Below, piece by piece: positions 22,271 to 30,480 of a stretch of 34,015 bases of DNA. Location: NCBI GenBank assembly GCA_028291615.1, contig JAQGHM010000287.1:1-34015 (forward strand), written 5' to 3'. Numbering within the stretch: the stretch's first letter is position 1; every line of letters starts with the position of its first letter. Made by a program: the position numbers and the translations under genes. This stretch comes from Phycisphaerales bacterium (lineage in GTDB: Bacteria > Planctomycetota > Phycisphaerae > Tepidisphaerales > Tepidisphaeraceae). A model generated the notes under the pieces. That model saw only the letters and a program-made list of their open reading frames with translations, was not told the DNA's origin and ran no database searches.

Positions 22271-25146
22271 ACGATCGGCGGCACGTCCTTCAGCCTGAGC
22301 ACGCGCTCATCGTTCTCGTTCGACGGCTCGTCATAGGTATAACTGCCGAACTTCACGCTCCCCGACTTGACGAAATACCCGTGCTGCAGCGTCACGCTAG
22401 CGTACATGTCCGCGCCCATGTACAGGCCGTCGATGAAGAGCAGGATATCGGCCCCCGCGGCCGGGAACGACTTGCGGTAGGACGTGACGGTCCCCCCGTC
22501 GGCGACGCTGCCGCGGTGCCAGCCAAGCCGTTCGGCGCGCGAGCGAAACGTCATCGCGTTAAGTTCCTTATTCGCGTAATCCGCGATCAGGCGCGTTTCG
22601 CCGTCACCCGGCTTGACGGTGACGACGCGACGATCCATCTGCGGGAACGGCGGCTCGATGTTGTAGTCGGCAATGTGTTGCTGCCACGCCTGTCGCGTCG
22701 GTTCGTCCAGCTCGAGCGGGTGGAGCATGCCGACGTGCCCGGTATCCGGGAGCGTGAATTCATCATCCGTCGGCGTCGTCAGCGAGAGGTCGTCGAGCGC
22801 ACGGAAGGTGGCCAGCAGCTTGCCGGAGCCGTCGTCGTAGTGGCCCCACGCCAGTCGCGTCGCGAACGGGATGAGCAGGGGGTGTTTGAGGAACAGTTCC
22901 CTCCACCGCGCGATGGGCCAGCGGCGCTGGCGGACGAGCAGGTTTTCCAGCCGCAGATGCTGCGCCTTAACGACCTCGCGCAGGTTGGCCGACAAGTCTT
23001 TGAACTCGGCAAGGAGTTCCGGGCCGACCGTCTTCGGCAGAGCCTTGATCGGCTTGTTCTTTTCGAGATCCATGAAGGCGAACTTGAAGTCCGGCCCGAT
23101 CGAGACTTCGATTTTCGATTTACCGGCATCGAGCACGCGCTTCTTCCCCGGCTCAAAGCCGAGCCACGGGACAACCCGGTCGCCCAGCTCTTCAGGCGTA
23201 ATCCCCTGTTTCTTCGCCGCCGCATCAAATGCCTCACCCGCCGCGCGGCCGACGTTCTTCATCTTGTTCCGGTAACGGATCGCGAGCGCGTCCACCGCCA
23301 GCAGCGCCGCGTCCGTGCCCAGGAGCGCCAGCGCCTGCACCGCCCATTCCGCCAGCTTGCCGCGGTTGGATTCCACCCACTCGCGGATCGACTTGACGAA
23401 CAGCGGCACCACGCGGTCATCGCCAAGCAACCCCGCGACGGCCAGCGCCCAGCGATCCCCCGCCTCTTGCTTGGACGCGAGAAACGCCTGTAGAACGGAT
23501 CGGGCAAATTCACCACCGCTGTCCGGGTCGATCTGGTCGTACAGCGGCTTTGCCTCAACGTCCGCGACGATCTCCTTCGCGCGCGACTGCCGGAAGAGCA
23601 GGTACGTCACCTGGCTCGGCGAGAGCGTGCCGCCGCCGTCCCGCCATTTGAGCTTGGGCAGGCGAGCGAGGTCGAGCCACTTGGCCGGATTCTTCGCCTT
23701 GGACTCGGCCTTCTTCACGCGCAGCTCAATGTCCGCGCGTGTTGGCTTGATCCCGCGGCGCTCGCGCGCTTCTTGCACGGCCAGCAGGATCGCGTCACGG
23801 ACGTCGTCGTTCTCTTCAACGTCCGCCCGCGCTTCCAGCGCCGCCTCCGCCTGCGGACCGCCCACAGTGCCCAGCAGCGTGATCGCCGAGAGGCGCGTGT
23901 CGGCTTTCTTCGCCGCGAGAAGCTCCGTAGCGCGCGGCATCACCGCATCGCCCGCCCGCGCCAGCGCCCGCGCCGCCGCCTCGCGCACCGGCTTCGACTT
24001 GTGATTCAACAATTCCCAGATGTCGTCCGCCACGCGCTCCATCTTCCACCGCCCAGCCAGTTGCAGGAAGGGCACCACAACCTTCGAATCGGTCTCGGCA
24101 AACCCGCGCCGGATCTCCTGATGAATGCGGTCGTCCTGCGCCGCGTCGCCCAGTGCGGACAGATGTTTCAGACCCTCCAGGCGCACGTCGGCGGTGGCGT
24201 GATCGAGCGCTGTCAGATAAACGTCAACGCCCGCCGCGCCGATCTGCTTCGCACAGGCGCTCAGGATCTGTTCGTGCCCTGACGTATCTTTCTGGCGGCG
24301 GACGAATTTGATCAGGTCGGGCAGCGCCTTGACGCCAAAGCGCTCAATCATCCAGGGCCCAACTACGTAGTGGTTCGAGTTCATCGAAGTGGCCTGCAGC
24401 GCCGCGCGGCACGCCTCGAGCGCGAGATCGCCATGCCTGGCCGGGTCCGACTCGTAGATCGGCTGCGCCTCATGAAAGCGGGTCCACGCGCTTCCCTTGC
24501 GCCGCTCGTACGCCTCGAGCACCTTGGGCTCGTATTTGTGCGGGTCGGCCCGGAGGAGGACCGCATACACGGCCTGGCTGCCATACTCGTGCGGGCGGAG
24601 CACGGCATCGACCACCGCCGCGAGCTTGTCCGGCGCGAAGCGCGCCAGCAGCTCGGCGACGTCGTGGAGATGTTCGTCCTTCTCCGCTCCCCGAATCACC
24701 TTATCCAACTGCGCAGCGGATAGGCCGAGGAAGAATCGACCGGCCGAAGTGGGTCGATCGTCGCGCACGAAGCTGGCGCTATGTTGGATCAGGCAGGAGC
24801 CGAATTCGGCGTCGTCCGCCTCGTCCGGCACGATCGATCCGCGCAGCGGCGCCAGCGAATCCTGCTCGGGCCGCTCGTGAGCGCACCGGTCGTGTACCCA
24901 TCGGCCCAGGGTGCTGCCAAAACCCAGGCGATAGACGCCGCGCGCGAAGCGATGGTCCTGGTCCGTCCACGGCCCACTGGTAGGCAAGCCGTCGGATAGG
25001 CTGTTGGACCACCAGCCATACTGCTGTCGCTTGAGCCGGGCCAGCGCCTTGGCGTCGCCGGTTTCGGCGTAGGTTTCCAAGTCGTTAAGATTTGCGGCCT
25101 TCTGCCACCGGCCAACTTTCTTGATCGCATTGCGGATTCGGTCCAC
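22186..25146 (-). CDS. DUF4132 domain protein with HEAT-like repeats
   Basis: A 986-residue cytoplasmic protein. From about residue 250 to 500 there are helical HEAT-like units such as DVRLEGLKHLSALGDAA and KPVREAAARALARAGDAV. The C-terminal part is the DUF4132 domain seen in MolR/YehI-like proteins: LKHPLLIPFATRLAWGHYDD, then LHPLELDEPTRQAWQQHI, YNIEPPFPQMDRRV and LERLGWHRG-like and LFIDGLYMGADMYA segments. Function is unknown. No signal peptide. The open frame reaches 25308, but GTG 25146 has AGGGAGG six bases upstream and begins MDRIRNAIKKVG; I chose that. It is convergent with, and overlaps, the last polysaccharide gene by 85 bases, and is divergent from the dehydratase gene with 128 bases between. 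Confidence 0.83.
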   Translation of the reverse strand: MDRIRNAIKKVGRWQKAANLNDLETYAETGDAKALARLKRQQYGWWSNSLSDGLPTSGPWTDQDHRFARGVYRLGFGSTLGRWVHDRCAHERPEQDSLAPLRGSIVPDEADDAEFGSCLIQHSASFVRDDRPTSAGRFFLGLSAAQLDKVIRGAEKDEHLHDVAELLARFAPDKLAAVVDAVLRPHEYGSQAVYAVLLRADPHKYEPKVLEAYERRKGSAWTRFHEAQPIYESDPARHGDLALEACRAALQATSMNSNHYVVGPWMIERFGVKALPDLIKFVRRQKDTSGHEQILSACAKQIGAAGVDVYLTALDHATADVRLEGLKHLSALGDAAQDDRIHQEIRRGFAETDSKVVVPFLQLAGRWKMERVADDIWELLNHKSKPVREAAARALARAGDAVMPRATELLAAKKADTRLSAITLLGTVGGPQAEAALEARADVEENDDVRDAILLAVQEARERRGIKPTRADIELRVKKAESKAKNPAKWLDLARLPKLKWRDGGGTLSPSQVTYLLFRQSRAKEIVADVEAKPLYDQIDPDSGGEFARSVLQAFLASKQEAGDRWALAVAGLLGDDRVVPLFVKSIREWVESNRGKLAEWAVQALALLGTDAALLAVDALAIRYRNKMKNVGRAAGEAFDAAAKKQGITPEELGDRVVPWLGFEPGKKRVLDAGKSKIEVSIGPDFKFAFMDLEKNKPIKALPKTVGPELLAEFKDLSANLREVVKAQHLRLENLLVRQRRWPIARWRELFLKHPLLIPFATRLAWGHYDDGSGKLLATFRALDDLSLTTPTDDEFTLPDTGHVGMLHPLELDEPTRQAWQQHIADYNIEPPFPQMDRRVVTVKPGDGETRLIADYANKELNAMTFRSRAERLGWHRGSVADGGTVTSYRKSFPAAGADILLFIDGLYMGADMYASVTLQHGYFVKSGSVKFGSYTYDEPSNENDERVLRLKDVPPIVYSESMGDLQQIAGTSATAAGDGAAVAE

Positions 25147-25152
25147 GAGATG

Positions 25153-25159
25153 CCTCCCT
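25153..25159 (-). promoter_or_regulatory. Ribosome binding site for the DUF4132 gene
   Basis: On the minus strand AGGGAGG lies six bases before GTG 25146. It is among the best ribosome sites in the window and supports this start over the longer open frame to 25308. Confidence 0.75.
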
Positions 25160-25274
25160 GCTGTCTGCTGCGTTGGTTTTACACCCGCGCGCGGAAATTG
25201 TGAACGCCGTGCGGTACGATATCTCAGGCCGCGCACGGGCGCGCGTGCTAACGCACAAATCCTCAGAGGTATGA

Positions 25275-27230
25275 ATGACCGGCGACGTCGCGGAGATCCT
25301 CGAATCAAGCGAAGAAATCTACGAGCTGCACACCGCAGCCGCAGGTCCGTCAGGCGCGCTCCCCCTCACCGAAGACATGCTCCGCAACTGGGCCAGCGGT
25401 GACCTCTTCGGCCTCTCCCAGGACGCCGGCATGGGCTGGAACCCCGCCATGCTCGGCCGCAAGGAATTCCTCATCCTCTCCACCTCCGGCGGCATCCGCG
25501 CCGACGACGGCACCCCCATCGCCCTCGGCTATCACACCGGCCACTGGGAAGTCGGCCTACTCATGCAAGCCGCCGCGCGCGAATTCAAGGCCAAGGGCTT
25601 CGTCCCCTTCGCCGGCTTCTGCACCGACCCCTGCGACGGCCGCACCCAGGGCACCGTCGGCATGATGGATTCCCTCGCCTTCCGCAACGACGCCGCCATC
25701 ATCCTCCGCCGCCTGATCCGCTCGCTCCCCACGCGGCGCGGTGTGATGGGCGTCGCCACCTGCGACAAGGGCCTCCCCGCCATGATGATGGCCCTCGCCG
25801 GTGCCGGCGACCTGCCCGGGATCCTCGTGCCCGGCGGCGTGACGCTCCCGCCCACCGTTGGCGAAGACGCCGGCAAAATCCAGACCATCGGCGTCCGCTA
25901 CGCCCACGGCAAACTCTCCCTCGAAGAAGCCGCCGATCTCGGCTGCAAAGCCTGCGCGTCCCCAGGCGGCGGCTGCCAATTCCTCGGCACCGCCGCCACC
26001 GCACAAGTCGTCGGCGAGGCCCTGGGCATCTCCCTCCCCCACTCCGCGCTCGCCCCCAGCGGCCAACCGATCTGGCTCGACCTCGCCACCCGATCCGCGC
26101 GCGCGCTCATCGCGATGGAAAAGAAATCCATCCGCCTGCGCGACGTGCTAACCGACAAAGCCATCCAAAACGCCATGGTCGTCCATGCAGCCTTCGGCGG
26201 CTCGACCAACCTTCTCCTCCACATCCCCGCCATCGCCCACGCCGCCGGCCTCCGCCGCCCAACCTGCGAAGACTGGATCGACATCAATCGCAAAGTCCCC
26301 AGGCTGGTCGATGCCCTCCCCAACGGCCCCGTCGGATACGTCACCGTCCAGGTCTTCCTCGCCGGCGGCGTCCCCGAAGTCATGCTCCACCTGCGCAAGC
26401 TCGGCCTGCTCCACGAAGACGTCCTGACCGTTGCCGGCACAACGCTGGGAGAACTACTGGACTGGTGGGAAACCAGTGAACGCCGCTCGCGGCTTCGCAC
26501 CGCGCTCCTGGAAAAAGACCGAATCAATCCCGATGGCGTGATCATGTCTCCCGAGCGCGCGCGATCGAAAGGACTCACCAGCACCGTCACCTTCCCACGC
26601 GGCAACCTCGCCCCAGAAGGCTCGGTCATCAAGTCCACCAGCATCGACCCCACAGTCGTTGATCCCGACGGCGTCTACCGCAAGACCGGCCCCGCCCGCG
26701 TTTTCCTAACCGAACGAGCCGCCATCGCCGCTATCAAGGCCAACAATGTCAAAGCTGGCGACGTCATCGTCCTCATCTGCCGCGGCCCCCTCGGCTCGGG
26801 CATGGAAGAAACCTACCAGCTCACCAGCGCCCTCAAACACCTCCACCACGGCAAGCACGTCGCGCTCGTCACCGACGCCCGCTTCAGCGGCGTTTCCACC
26901 GGCGCCTGCATCGGTCATGTCGGCCCCGAAGCCCTCGCCGGCGGCCCGATTGGCAAAATCCGCGACGGCGACCTGATCCAGATCATCATCGACCGCAACA
27001 GCCTACACGGCACGATCGACATGGTCGGGGAAAACGGCAAGCCCGTCGGCGTCGCAGCAGGCACACAAATCCTAGCCAATCGCCCGCCGCGCCAAGATCT
27101 CCACGCCGACGATCGCCTCCCCAACGACACCCGCCTCTGGGCCGCCCTCCAAGCCGCCAGCGGCGGCACCTGGGGCGGCTGCGTCTACGATGTCGATGCG
27201 ATCGTGAAACGCTTGAACGACAAGCTCTGA
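25275..27230 (+). CDS. yjhG: D-xylonate dehydratase, YjhG/YagF family (IlvD/Edd superfamily)
   Basis: A 651-residue dehydratase that matches YjhG/YagF along its whole length (family size about 655). It should convert D-xylonate, or a related sugar acid, to its 2-keto-3-deoxy derivative in the cytoplasm using a [2Fe-2S] cluster and Mg2+. Candidate cluster ligands are C120 in [12 protein letters not shown]163 in ATCDKGLPA and C234 in the [17 protein letters not shown] block (224-240). Other signature segments are [68 protein letters not shown] and [16 protein letters not shown] precedes ATG 25275 by five bases. The next gene starts 10 bases after its stop, with its ribosome site touching the stop. 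Third positions are strongly C-biased. D-xylonate is likely by homology, but D-gluconate or D-galactonate-like acids are possible. Confidence 0.92.
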   Translation: MTGDVAEILESSEEIYELHTAAAGPSGALPLTEDMLRNWASGDLFGLSQDAGMGWNPAMLGRKEFLILSTSGGIRADDGTPIALGYHTGHWEVGLLMQAAAREFKAKGFVPFAGFCTDPCDGRTQGTVGMMDSLAFRNDAAIILRRLIRSLPTRRGVMGVATCDKGLPAMMMALAGAGDLPGILVPGGVTLPPTVGEDAGKIQTIGVRYAHGKLSLEEAADLGCKACASPGGGCQFLGTAATAQVVGEALGISLPHSALAPSGQPIWLDLATRSARALIAMEKKSIRLRDVLTDKAIQNAMVVHAAFGGSTNLLLHIPAIAHAAGLRRPTCEDWIDINRKVPRLVDALPNGPVGYVTVQVFLAGGVPEVMLHLRKLGLLHEDVLTVAGTTLGELLDWWETSERRSRLRTALLEKDRINPDGVIMSPERARSKGLTSTVTFPRGNLAPEGSVIKSTSIDPTVVDPDGVYRKTGPARVFLTERAAIAAIKANNVKAGDVIVLICRGPLGSGMEETYQLTSALKHLHHGKHVALVTDARFSGVSTGACIGHVGPEALAGGPIGKIRDGDLIQIIIDRNSLHGTIDMVGENGKPVGVAAGTQILANRPPRQDLHADDRLPNDTRLWAALQAASGGTWGGCVYDVDAIVKRLNDKL

Positions 27231-27240
27231 GGAGACGATC

Positions 27241-28017
27241 ATGACCGCCACCGTTCTCGACCAGTTCAACCTCACCGGCCGCCGCGCCCTCATCACCGGT
27301 GCCGGCAAAGGCCTCGGCAAAGTCATCGCCGGCGCCCTCGCCCAGGCCGGCGCCGACGTCGCCATCTCCGCGCGCACCCTCGCCGATTGCCAAGCCGTCG
27401 CATCCCACATCATCAGCGCAACGGATCGTAAGGCCGTCCCCATCGCTGCCGACGTGACCAAATCCGATGACGTAGACCGCATGATTGTCGAAGCCGAACG
27501 CGCAATCGGTCCCATCGACATCCTCATCAACAACGCCGGCGTCAACATCCGCGGCCCCGCACACGAGCTGACCGAAGCCGACTGGGACACCGTCATCGAC
27601 GTCAACCTCAAAGGCCCCTTCCTCGTCTCGCGCCAGCTTGGCCCGGCGATGGCCAAACGCGGCTGGGGACGCATCATCAATCTCGGTTCGATCATGTCCG
27701 TCGTCGCCCTCCCCGGTCGCGCTGCCTACGCAGCCGCCAAGGCCGGCGTCCTCAACCTTACGCGCGTCCTCGCGCTCGAATACGCTGGCAAAGGCGTCAC
27801 CGTCAACGCCCTCTGCCCCGGCCCCTTCGCCACCGACATGAACACCCCGCTCCTTAACGACCCCGAGAAATACAAAGCCTTCATCCAGCGCATCCCCATG
27901 GGCCGCTGGGGCGAACTAGGCGAGATCGCCGGCCCCGCCCTCTTCCTCGCCTCAGATGCGTCAAGCTTCGTCACCGGCAGCGCCCTCTTCGTCGACGGTG
28001 GTTGGACGGCACAATAG
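27241..28017 (+). CDS. Short-chain dehydrogenase/reductase
   Basis: A 258-residue classical SDR of the gluconate 5-dehydrogenase/KduD-like type. Motifs are ITGAGKGLG (cofactor loop, about 18-26), DV at 71-72, NNAG (97-100), N122, S150, Y163 and K167 (YAAAK) and the PGPFATDMN lid. It has no Asp at the end of strand beta-2 in the typical place (ISARTLADC, with Arg45), so NADP is plausible. GGAG at 27231-27234, six bases from ATG 27241, immediately follows the dehydratase stop, so the two are likely co-transcribed. Role inferred: oxidation of a sugar, or reduction of a keto acid, in the same route. Substrate unknown. Confidence 0.9.
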   Translation: MTATVLDQFNLTGRRALITGAGKGLGKVIAGALAQAGADVAISARTLADCQAVASHIISATDRKAVPIAADVTKSDDVDRMIVEAERAIGPIDILINNAGVNIRGPAHELTEADWDTVIDVNLKGPFLVSRQLGPAMAKRGWGRIINLGSIMSVVALPGRAAYAAAKAGVLNLTRVLALEYAGKGVTVNALCPGPFATDMNTPLLNDPEKYKAFIQRIPMGRWGELGEIAGPALFLASDASSFVTGSALFVDGGWTAQ

Positions 28018-28029
28018 AAGACGTTTTTA

Positions 28030-28103
28030 ACCACTGAGTCACGGAGAAACACGGAGGAACTCACTCGTCTTCTTCTCTCCGTGACCTCTGTGTACTCTGT
28101 GGT
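28030..28103. repeat. Imperfect inverted repeat of the ACCAC(a/t)GAG...CACGGAG type
   Basis: The left arm at 28030-28058 (ACCACTGAGTCACGGAG, then AAACACGGAGG) is largely complementary to the right arm at 28076-28103, which reads ACCACAGAGTACACAGAGG on the opposite strand. The intervening bases are 28059-28075. Sequences of this wording occur as dispersed repeats in many environmental bacterial genomes and produce spurious translations such as FTTEYTEVTE. It fills almost the entire gap between the two SDR genes and could fold into a long hairpin in the mRNA. Confidence 0.75.
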
Positions 28104-28128
28104 GAAATTCTTTTGATCGGGAGAAACG

Positions 28129-28941
28129 ATGGGAATGGATCTCAAAGGCGAAGTAGCATTGGTCACCGGTTCGGCCCGCGGCCTCGGCCGCGCGATGGCG
28201 CAGCGACTGGCGGAACTCGGCGCGGCCGTCGCCATCCATGACATCACCCCCGACGCCTGCGCCGAATTCGGCGAGGCCAAGGACATCAACGACGTCGCCG
28301 CCCGGATCGCCGCCAACACCGGCGCCAAAACCGTGTCAATCTGCGGCAACATCGCCGATGAAGCCCAGGTCGCCGCCATGGTCGAGAAGGTCGAGGCCAC
28401 CCTCGGCCCGATCTCGGTCCTCGTCAACAACGCCGGCGGCGACATCGCCCTCCGCGGCGGCAAGCCCAAGCCCAACAGCGGCCTGGGCGTCCCCATGGAA
28501 GACGCCCGCGCCATCTTCGAACGCAACATCATCGGCACCATGATTGTCTGCCGCGCCGTCTGCCCCGGCATGGCCAAACGCGCCCGCGGCAGCGTCGTGA
28601 ACATCGCCTCGGGCGCAGCACACTTTGGCGTCGACGACGGCGTCGCCTACGCAGTCGCCAAGGCCGGCATCGTCGAATGGACCCAGTGCCTCGCGGTGGA
28701 GTTGCGGCAAGCTGGCGTCCGCGTCAACGCCGTCAGCCCCGGCCCCACCAAAACCGCCCGCTTCCTCCTCACGCGAACGATTGACCCCAAACAAGCCGAC
28801 GAATCCGTCCCCCTCGACCGCTACGGCACCCCCGAAGAAGTCGCCGACGTCGTCGCCTTCCTAGCCTCCCCCGCCGCCCGGTTTGTCTCGGGCCAAACCC
28901 TGCTGGTCGATGGAGCGCGGTTCACGCGGTTATATTTGTAA
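28129..28941 (+). CDS. Short-chain dehydrogenase/reductase
   Basis: A 270-residue classical SDR: LVTGSARGLG (cofactor loop, 11-20), NNAG (100-103), N133, S161 in NIASGAAHFG, Y174 and K178 (YAVAK), and the PGPTKTARF lid. D38 (AIHDITPDA) at the end of beta-2 suggests NAD preference, in contrast to the neighbouring SDR. An insertion of about ten residues after NNAG (GGDIALRGGKPKPNSG) is characteristic of a subset of SDRs. GGGAG at 28119-28123 lies five bases before ATG 28129. It is downstream of the inverted repeat and ends 39 bases before the convergent antitoxin gene. Likely an aldose/sugar-acid or keto-deoxy-acid dehydrogenase; not resolved. Confidence 0.9.
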   Translation: MGMDLKGEVALVTGSARGLGRAMAQRLAELGAAVAIHDITPDACAEFGEAKDINDVAARIAANTGAKTVSICGNIADEAQVAAMVEKVEATLGPISVLVNNAGGDIALRGGKPKPNSGLGVPMEDARAIFERNIIGTMIVCRAVCPGMAKRARGSVVNIASGAAHFGVDDGVAYAVAKAGIVEWTQCLAVELRQAGVRVNAVSPGPTKTARFLLTRTIDPKQADESVPLDRYGTPEEVADVVAFLASPAARFVSGQTLLVDGARFTRLYL

Positions 28942-28980
28942 TATGACCTAGGTAGCGCTGAATCTTTCGTCGCCCAGCCT

Positions 28981-29229
28981 TCAGCTCTTCAGCGCCGCAG
29001 CCTTGCGACGCGCGCCAGACGGACGCGACCGCTTATTGGGACGAATCGAACTGGGTATGACGAGTTCGATGTGAATGTCGCGTTCCTCGAGAAGCAACTC
29101 TGCCGCGTCGCGGACATTGGTAATCAACTCATCGAACGTCTTGGCTTGGGTGATGACCCCCGGTTCCTCAAGCCCTTGGGCCACGAGCCAGCCATCATCG
29201 TGCTCAACCTTGACGTGCAATACCCTCAT
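28981..29229 (-). CDS. hicB: HicB-family antitoxin
   Basis: An 82-residue protein with the short HicB fold: MRVLHVKVEHDDGWLVAQGL, EPGVITQAKTFDELITNVR and DAAELLLEERD. It should bind and neutralise the HicA toxin. The C-terminus is a basic tail (RPNKRSRPSGARRKAAALKS) rather than a recognisable ribbon-helix-helix or helix-turn-helix DNA-binding domain, so autorepression by it is uncertain. ATG 29229 overlaps the hicA stop by four bases (ATGA on the minus strand), and AGGA lies six bases before the start. Gene order hicA-hicB is canonical. It is oriented against the sugar-acid genes on either side. Confidence 0.87.
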   Translation of the reverse strand: MRVLHVKVEHDDGWLVAQGLEEPGVITQAKTFDELITNVRDAAELLLEERDIHIELVIPSSIRPNKRSRPSGARRKAAALKS

Positions 29230-29435
29230 GCGAGATCCTTCTTCACGGTTTCCCAATCAAGTCCGAGTTGCTTTACGATCCCTTTCACCGTGCCGCGCGC
29301 CAACTCCGAGTGCCGCGGAATGCTGGATCGCTTGCCGTCATCAGACCGCACGAGCGTATGACGACCGCCCTCGCCCATCACGACCACGCCTCGGCGTCCC
29401 AATGCCGATAGCACCTTCCTTCTATTGTAGCTCAT
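29226..29435 (-). CDS. hicA: HicA-family mRNA interferase toxin
   Basis: A 69-residue toxin of the dsRBD-like HicA fold: MSYNRRKVLSALGRRG, then GEGGRHTLVRSDDGKRSSIP with the catalytic His at H26 (GGRH where GSH is common), RHSELARGTVKGIVKQLGL and WETVKKDL. It should cleave mRNA when unchecked by HicB. The open frame starts at 29492, but ATG 29435 has AGGA seven bases upstream and fits the family length, so I chose it. The 169 bases upstream, shared with the divergent FAH-like gene, include an AT-rich stretch (29498-29520) that may contain its promoter, but I cannot define boxes with confidence. Confidence 0.87.
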   Translation of the reverse strand: MSYNRRKVLSALGRRGVVVMGEGGRHTLVRSDDGKRSSIPRHSELARGTVKGIVKQLGLDWETVKKDLA

Positions 29436-29604
29436 AATTCTGTCCTGTCGTGGGATTTGGTCGTTAAAGCTTAGACGTCGCCGGCAATGCACGCTAACAC
29501 GTTTTATATTCAGATTGTAAGCTTGGCAGCCGATTACGGAATCCGAGTTAGAACGAGCCTCCCCGCCCGAAGCGTTTGCCGCAACTCAAGATATACTCCC
29601 TGCC

Positions 29605-30432
29605 ATGAAGCTCCTCCGAACCGCCGATCGCTGGTTGATCCAGCAGCACGAGACGCTCTTCCAACTTGCCGATTTCAACCTCGACGCCTGGCTTGCCGAC
29701 GAGAACCCGCCCGCCGCACTGTCGCACCTGCTCCGCAGCCTCCCCCCGTCGCCGCAGCTCACGGCGCCCGTCTTGCCGGCGCTTCCGCTGGCCTCGCAGG
29801 AAGTCTGGGCGGCGGGCGTCACCTACCAGCGCTCGCGCGTGGCGCGGATGGAGGAATCTGTGATCTCCAAGAGCGCCTACGACCTGGTGTACGACGCGCC
29901 GCGACCGGAGATCTTTTTCAAGGCCGATCCGCGCCGCTGCCGCGGCACCGGCCAGACGCTGCTGCTGCGGGATGATTCGAAATGGATGGTGCCCGAGCCG
30001 GAGTTGGCACTGGTGGTGTCCGCCCGCGGCCAGATCGTCGGCTACACGATCGGCAACGACATGTCCTGCCGCGACATTGAAGGCGAGAATCTCCTCTACC
30101 TCCCGCAGGCCAAGACCTGGGACGGCTGCTGCGCCATCGGCCCCGCCATTCTCCTCGCCGAGCCTTCGCAGGACATTCGCTCCGCCGCCATCCGCTGCAC
30201 GATCCTGCGCGTCGGCAAGCCCGTGTTCACCGGCGAAACCAAGGTCTCGCAGATCAAGCGGCCGTTCGAAGAACTCGTCGGTTACCTCTTTCGAAACCAG
30301 ACCTTCCCCAATGGCGTCTTCCTGCTGACCGGCACCGGCATCGTCCCGCCCAACGAGTTTTCGCTCGCGCCCGGCGATGTCGTACGGATCGATATCGACG
30401 GCATCGGCACGCTGGAGAATCCGGTCGGCTGA
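29605..30432 (+). CDS. Fumarylacetoacetate-hydrolase-fold 2-keto-3-deoxy-pentonate dehydratase-like protein
   Basis: A 275-residue FAH-superfamily protein. Signature segments are VWAAGVTYQRSRVARMEES, PEIFFKADPRRCRG, and the metal site in MVPEPELALVVS (E131, E133) with D152 in TIGNDMSCRDIEGENLLYLP, followed by QAKTWDGCCAIGP and LLTGTGIVPP. These are the hallmarks of the KdaD/XylX-type 2-keto-3-deoxy-D-arabinonate/xylonate dehydratases, which give alpha-ketoglutarate semialdehyde. With the YjhG-like dehydratase and SDRs on the same strand it makes a non-phosphorylative pentose-acid route likely. It lies on the far side of hicAB. No ribosome site is evident before ATG 29605. The closely related acylpyruvase function cannot be excluded. 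Confidence 0.85.
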   Translation: MKLLRTADRWLIQQHETLFQLADFNLDAWLADENPPAALSHLLRSLPPSPQLTAPVLPALPLASQEVWAAGVTYQRSRVARMEESVISKSAYDLVYDAPRPEIFFKADPRRCRGTGQTLLLRDDSKWMVPEPELALVVSARGQIVGYTIGNDMSCRDIEGENLLYLPQAKTWDGCCAIGPAILLAEPSQDIRSAAIRCTILRVGKPVFTGETKVSQIKRPFEELVGYLFRNQTFPNGVFLLTGTGIVPPNEFSLAPGDVVRIDIDGIGTLENPVG

Positions 30433-30470
30433 TCCCCACAATCGCGCCGGCCGCGCGTAGATGAGATACC

Positions 30471-30477
30471 AGGAGGT
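30471..30477 (+). promoter_or_regulatory. Strong ribosome binding site for the G8-domain gene
   Basis: AGGAGGT, a full anti-Shine-Dalgarno match, ends three bases before ATG 30481. It fixes the start that yields a good signal peptide. Confidence 0.8.
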
Positions 30478-30480
30478 CTC

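Noticed and set aside
21874..23493. A 539-codon plus-strand open frame opposite the DUF4132 gene
   Set aside because: Arg-rich, no motifs, and the minus strand encodes a recognisable DUF4132 domain with a good ribosome site.
28955..28995. GCGCTGAA/TTCAGCGC inverted repeat between the second SDR and hicB, as a bidirectional terminator
   Set aside because: The 8-bp arms are exact, but the loop is about 25 bases, there is no U tract, and one arm lies in the hicB coding end. Too weak to call.
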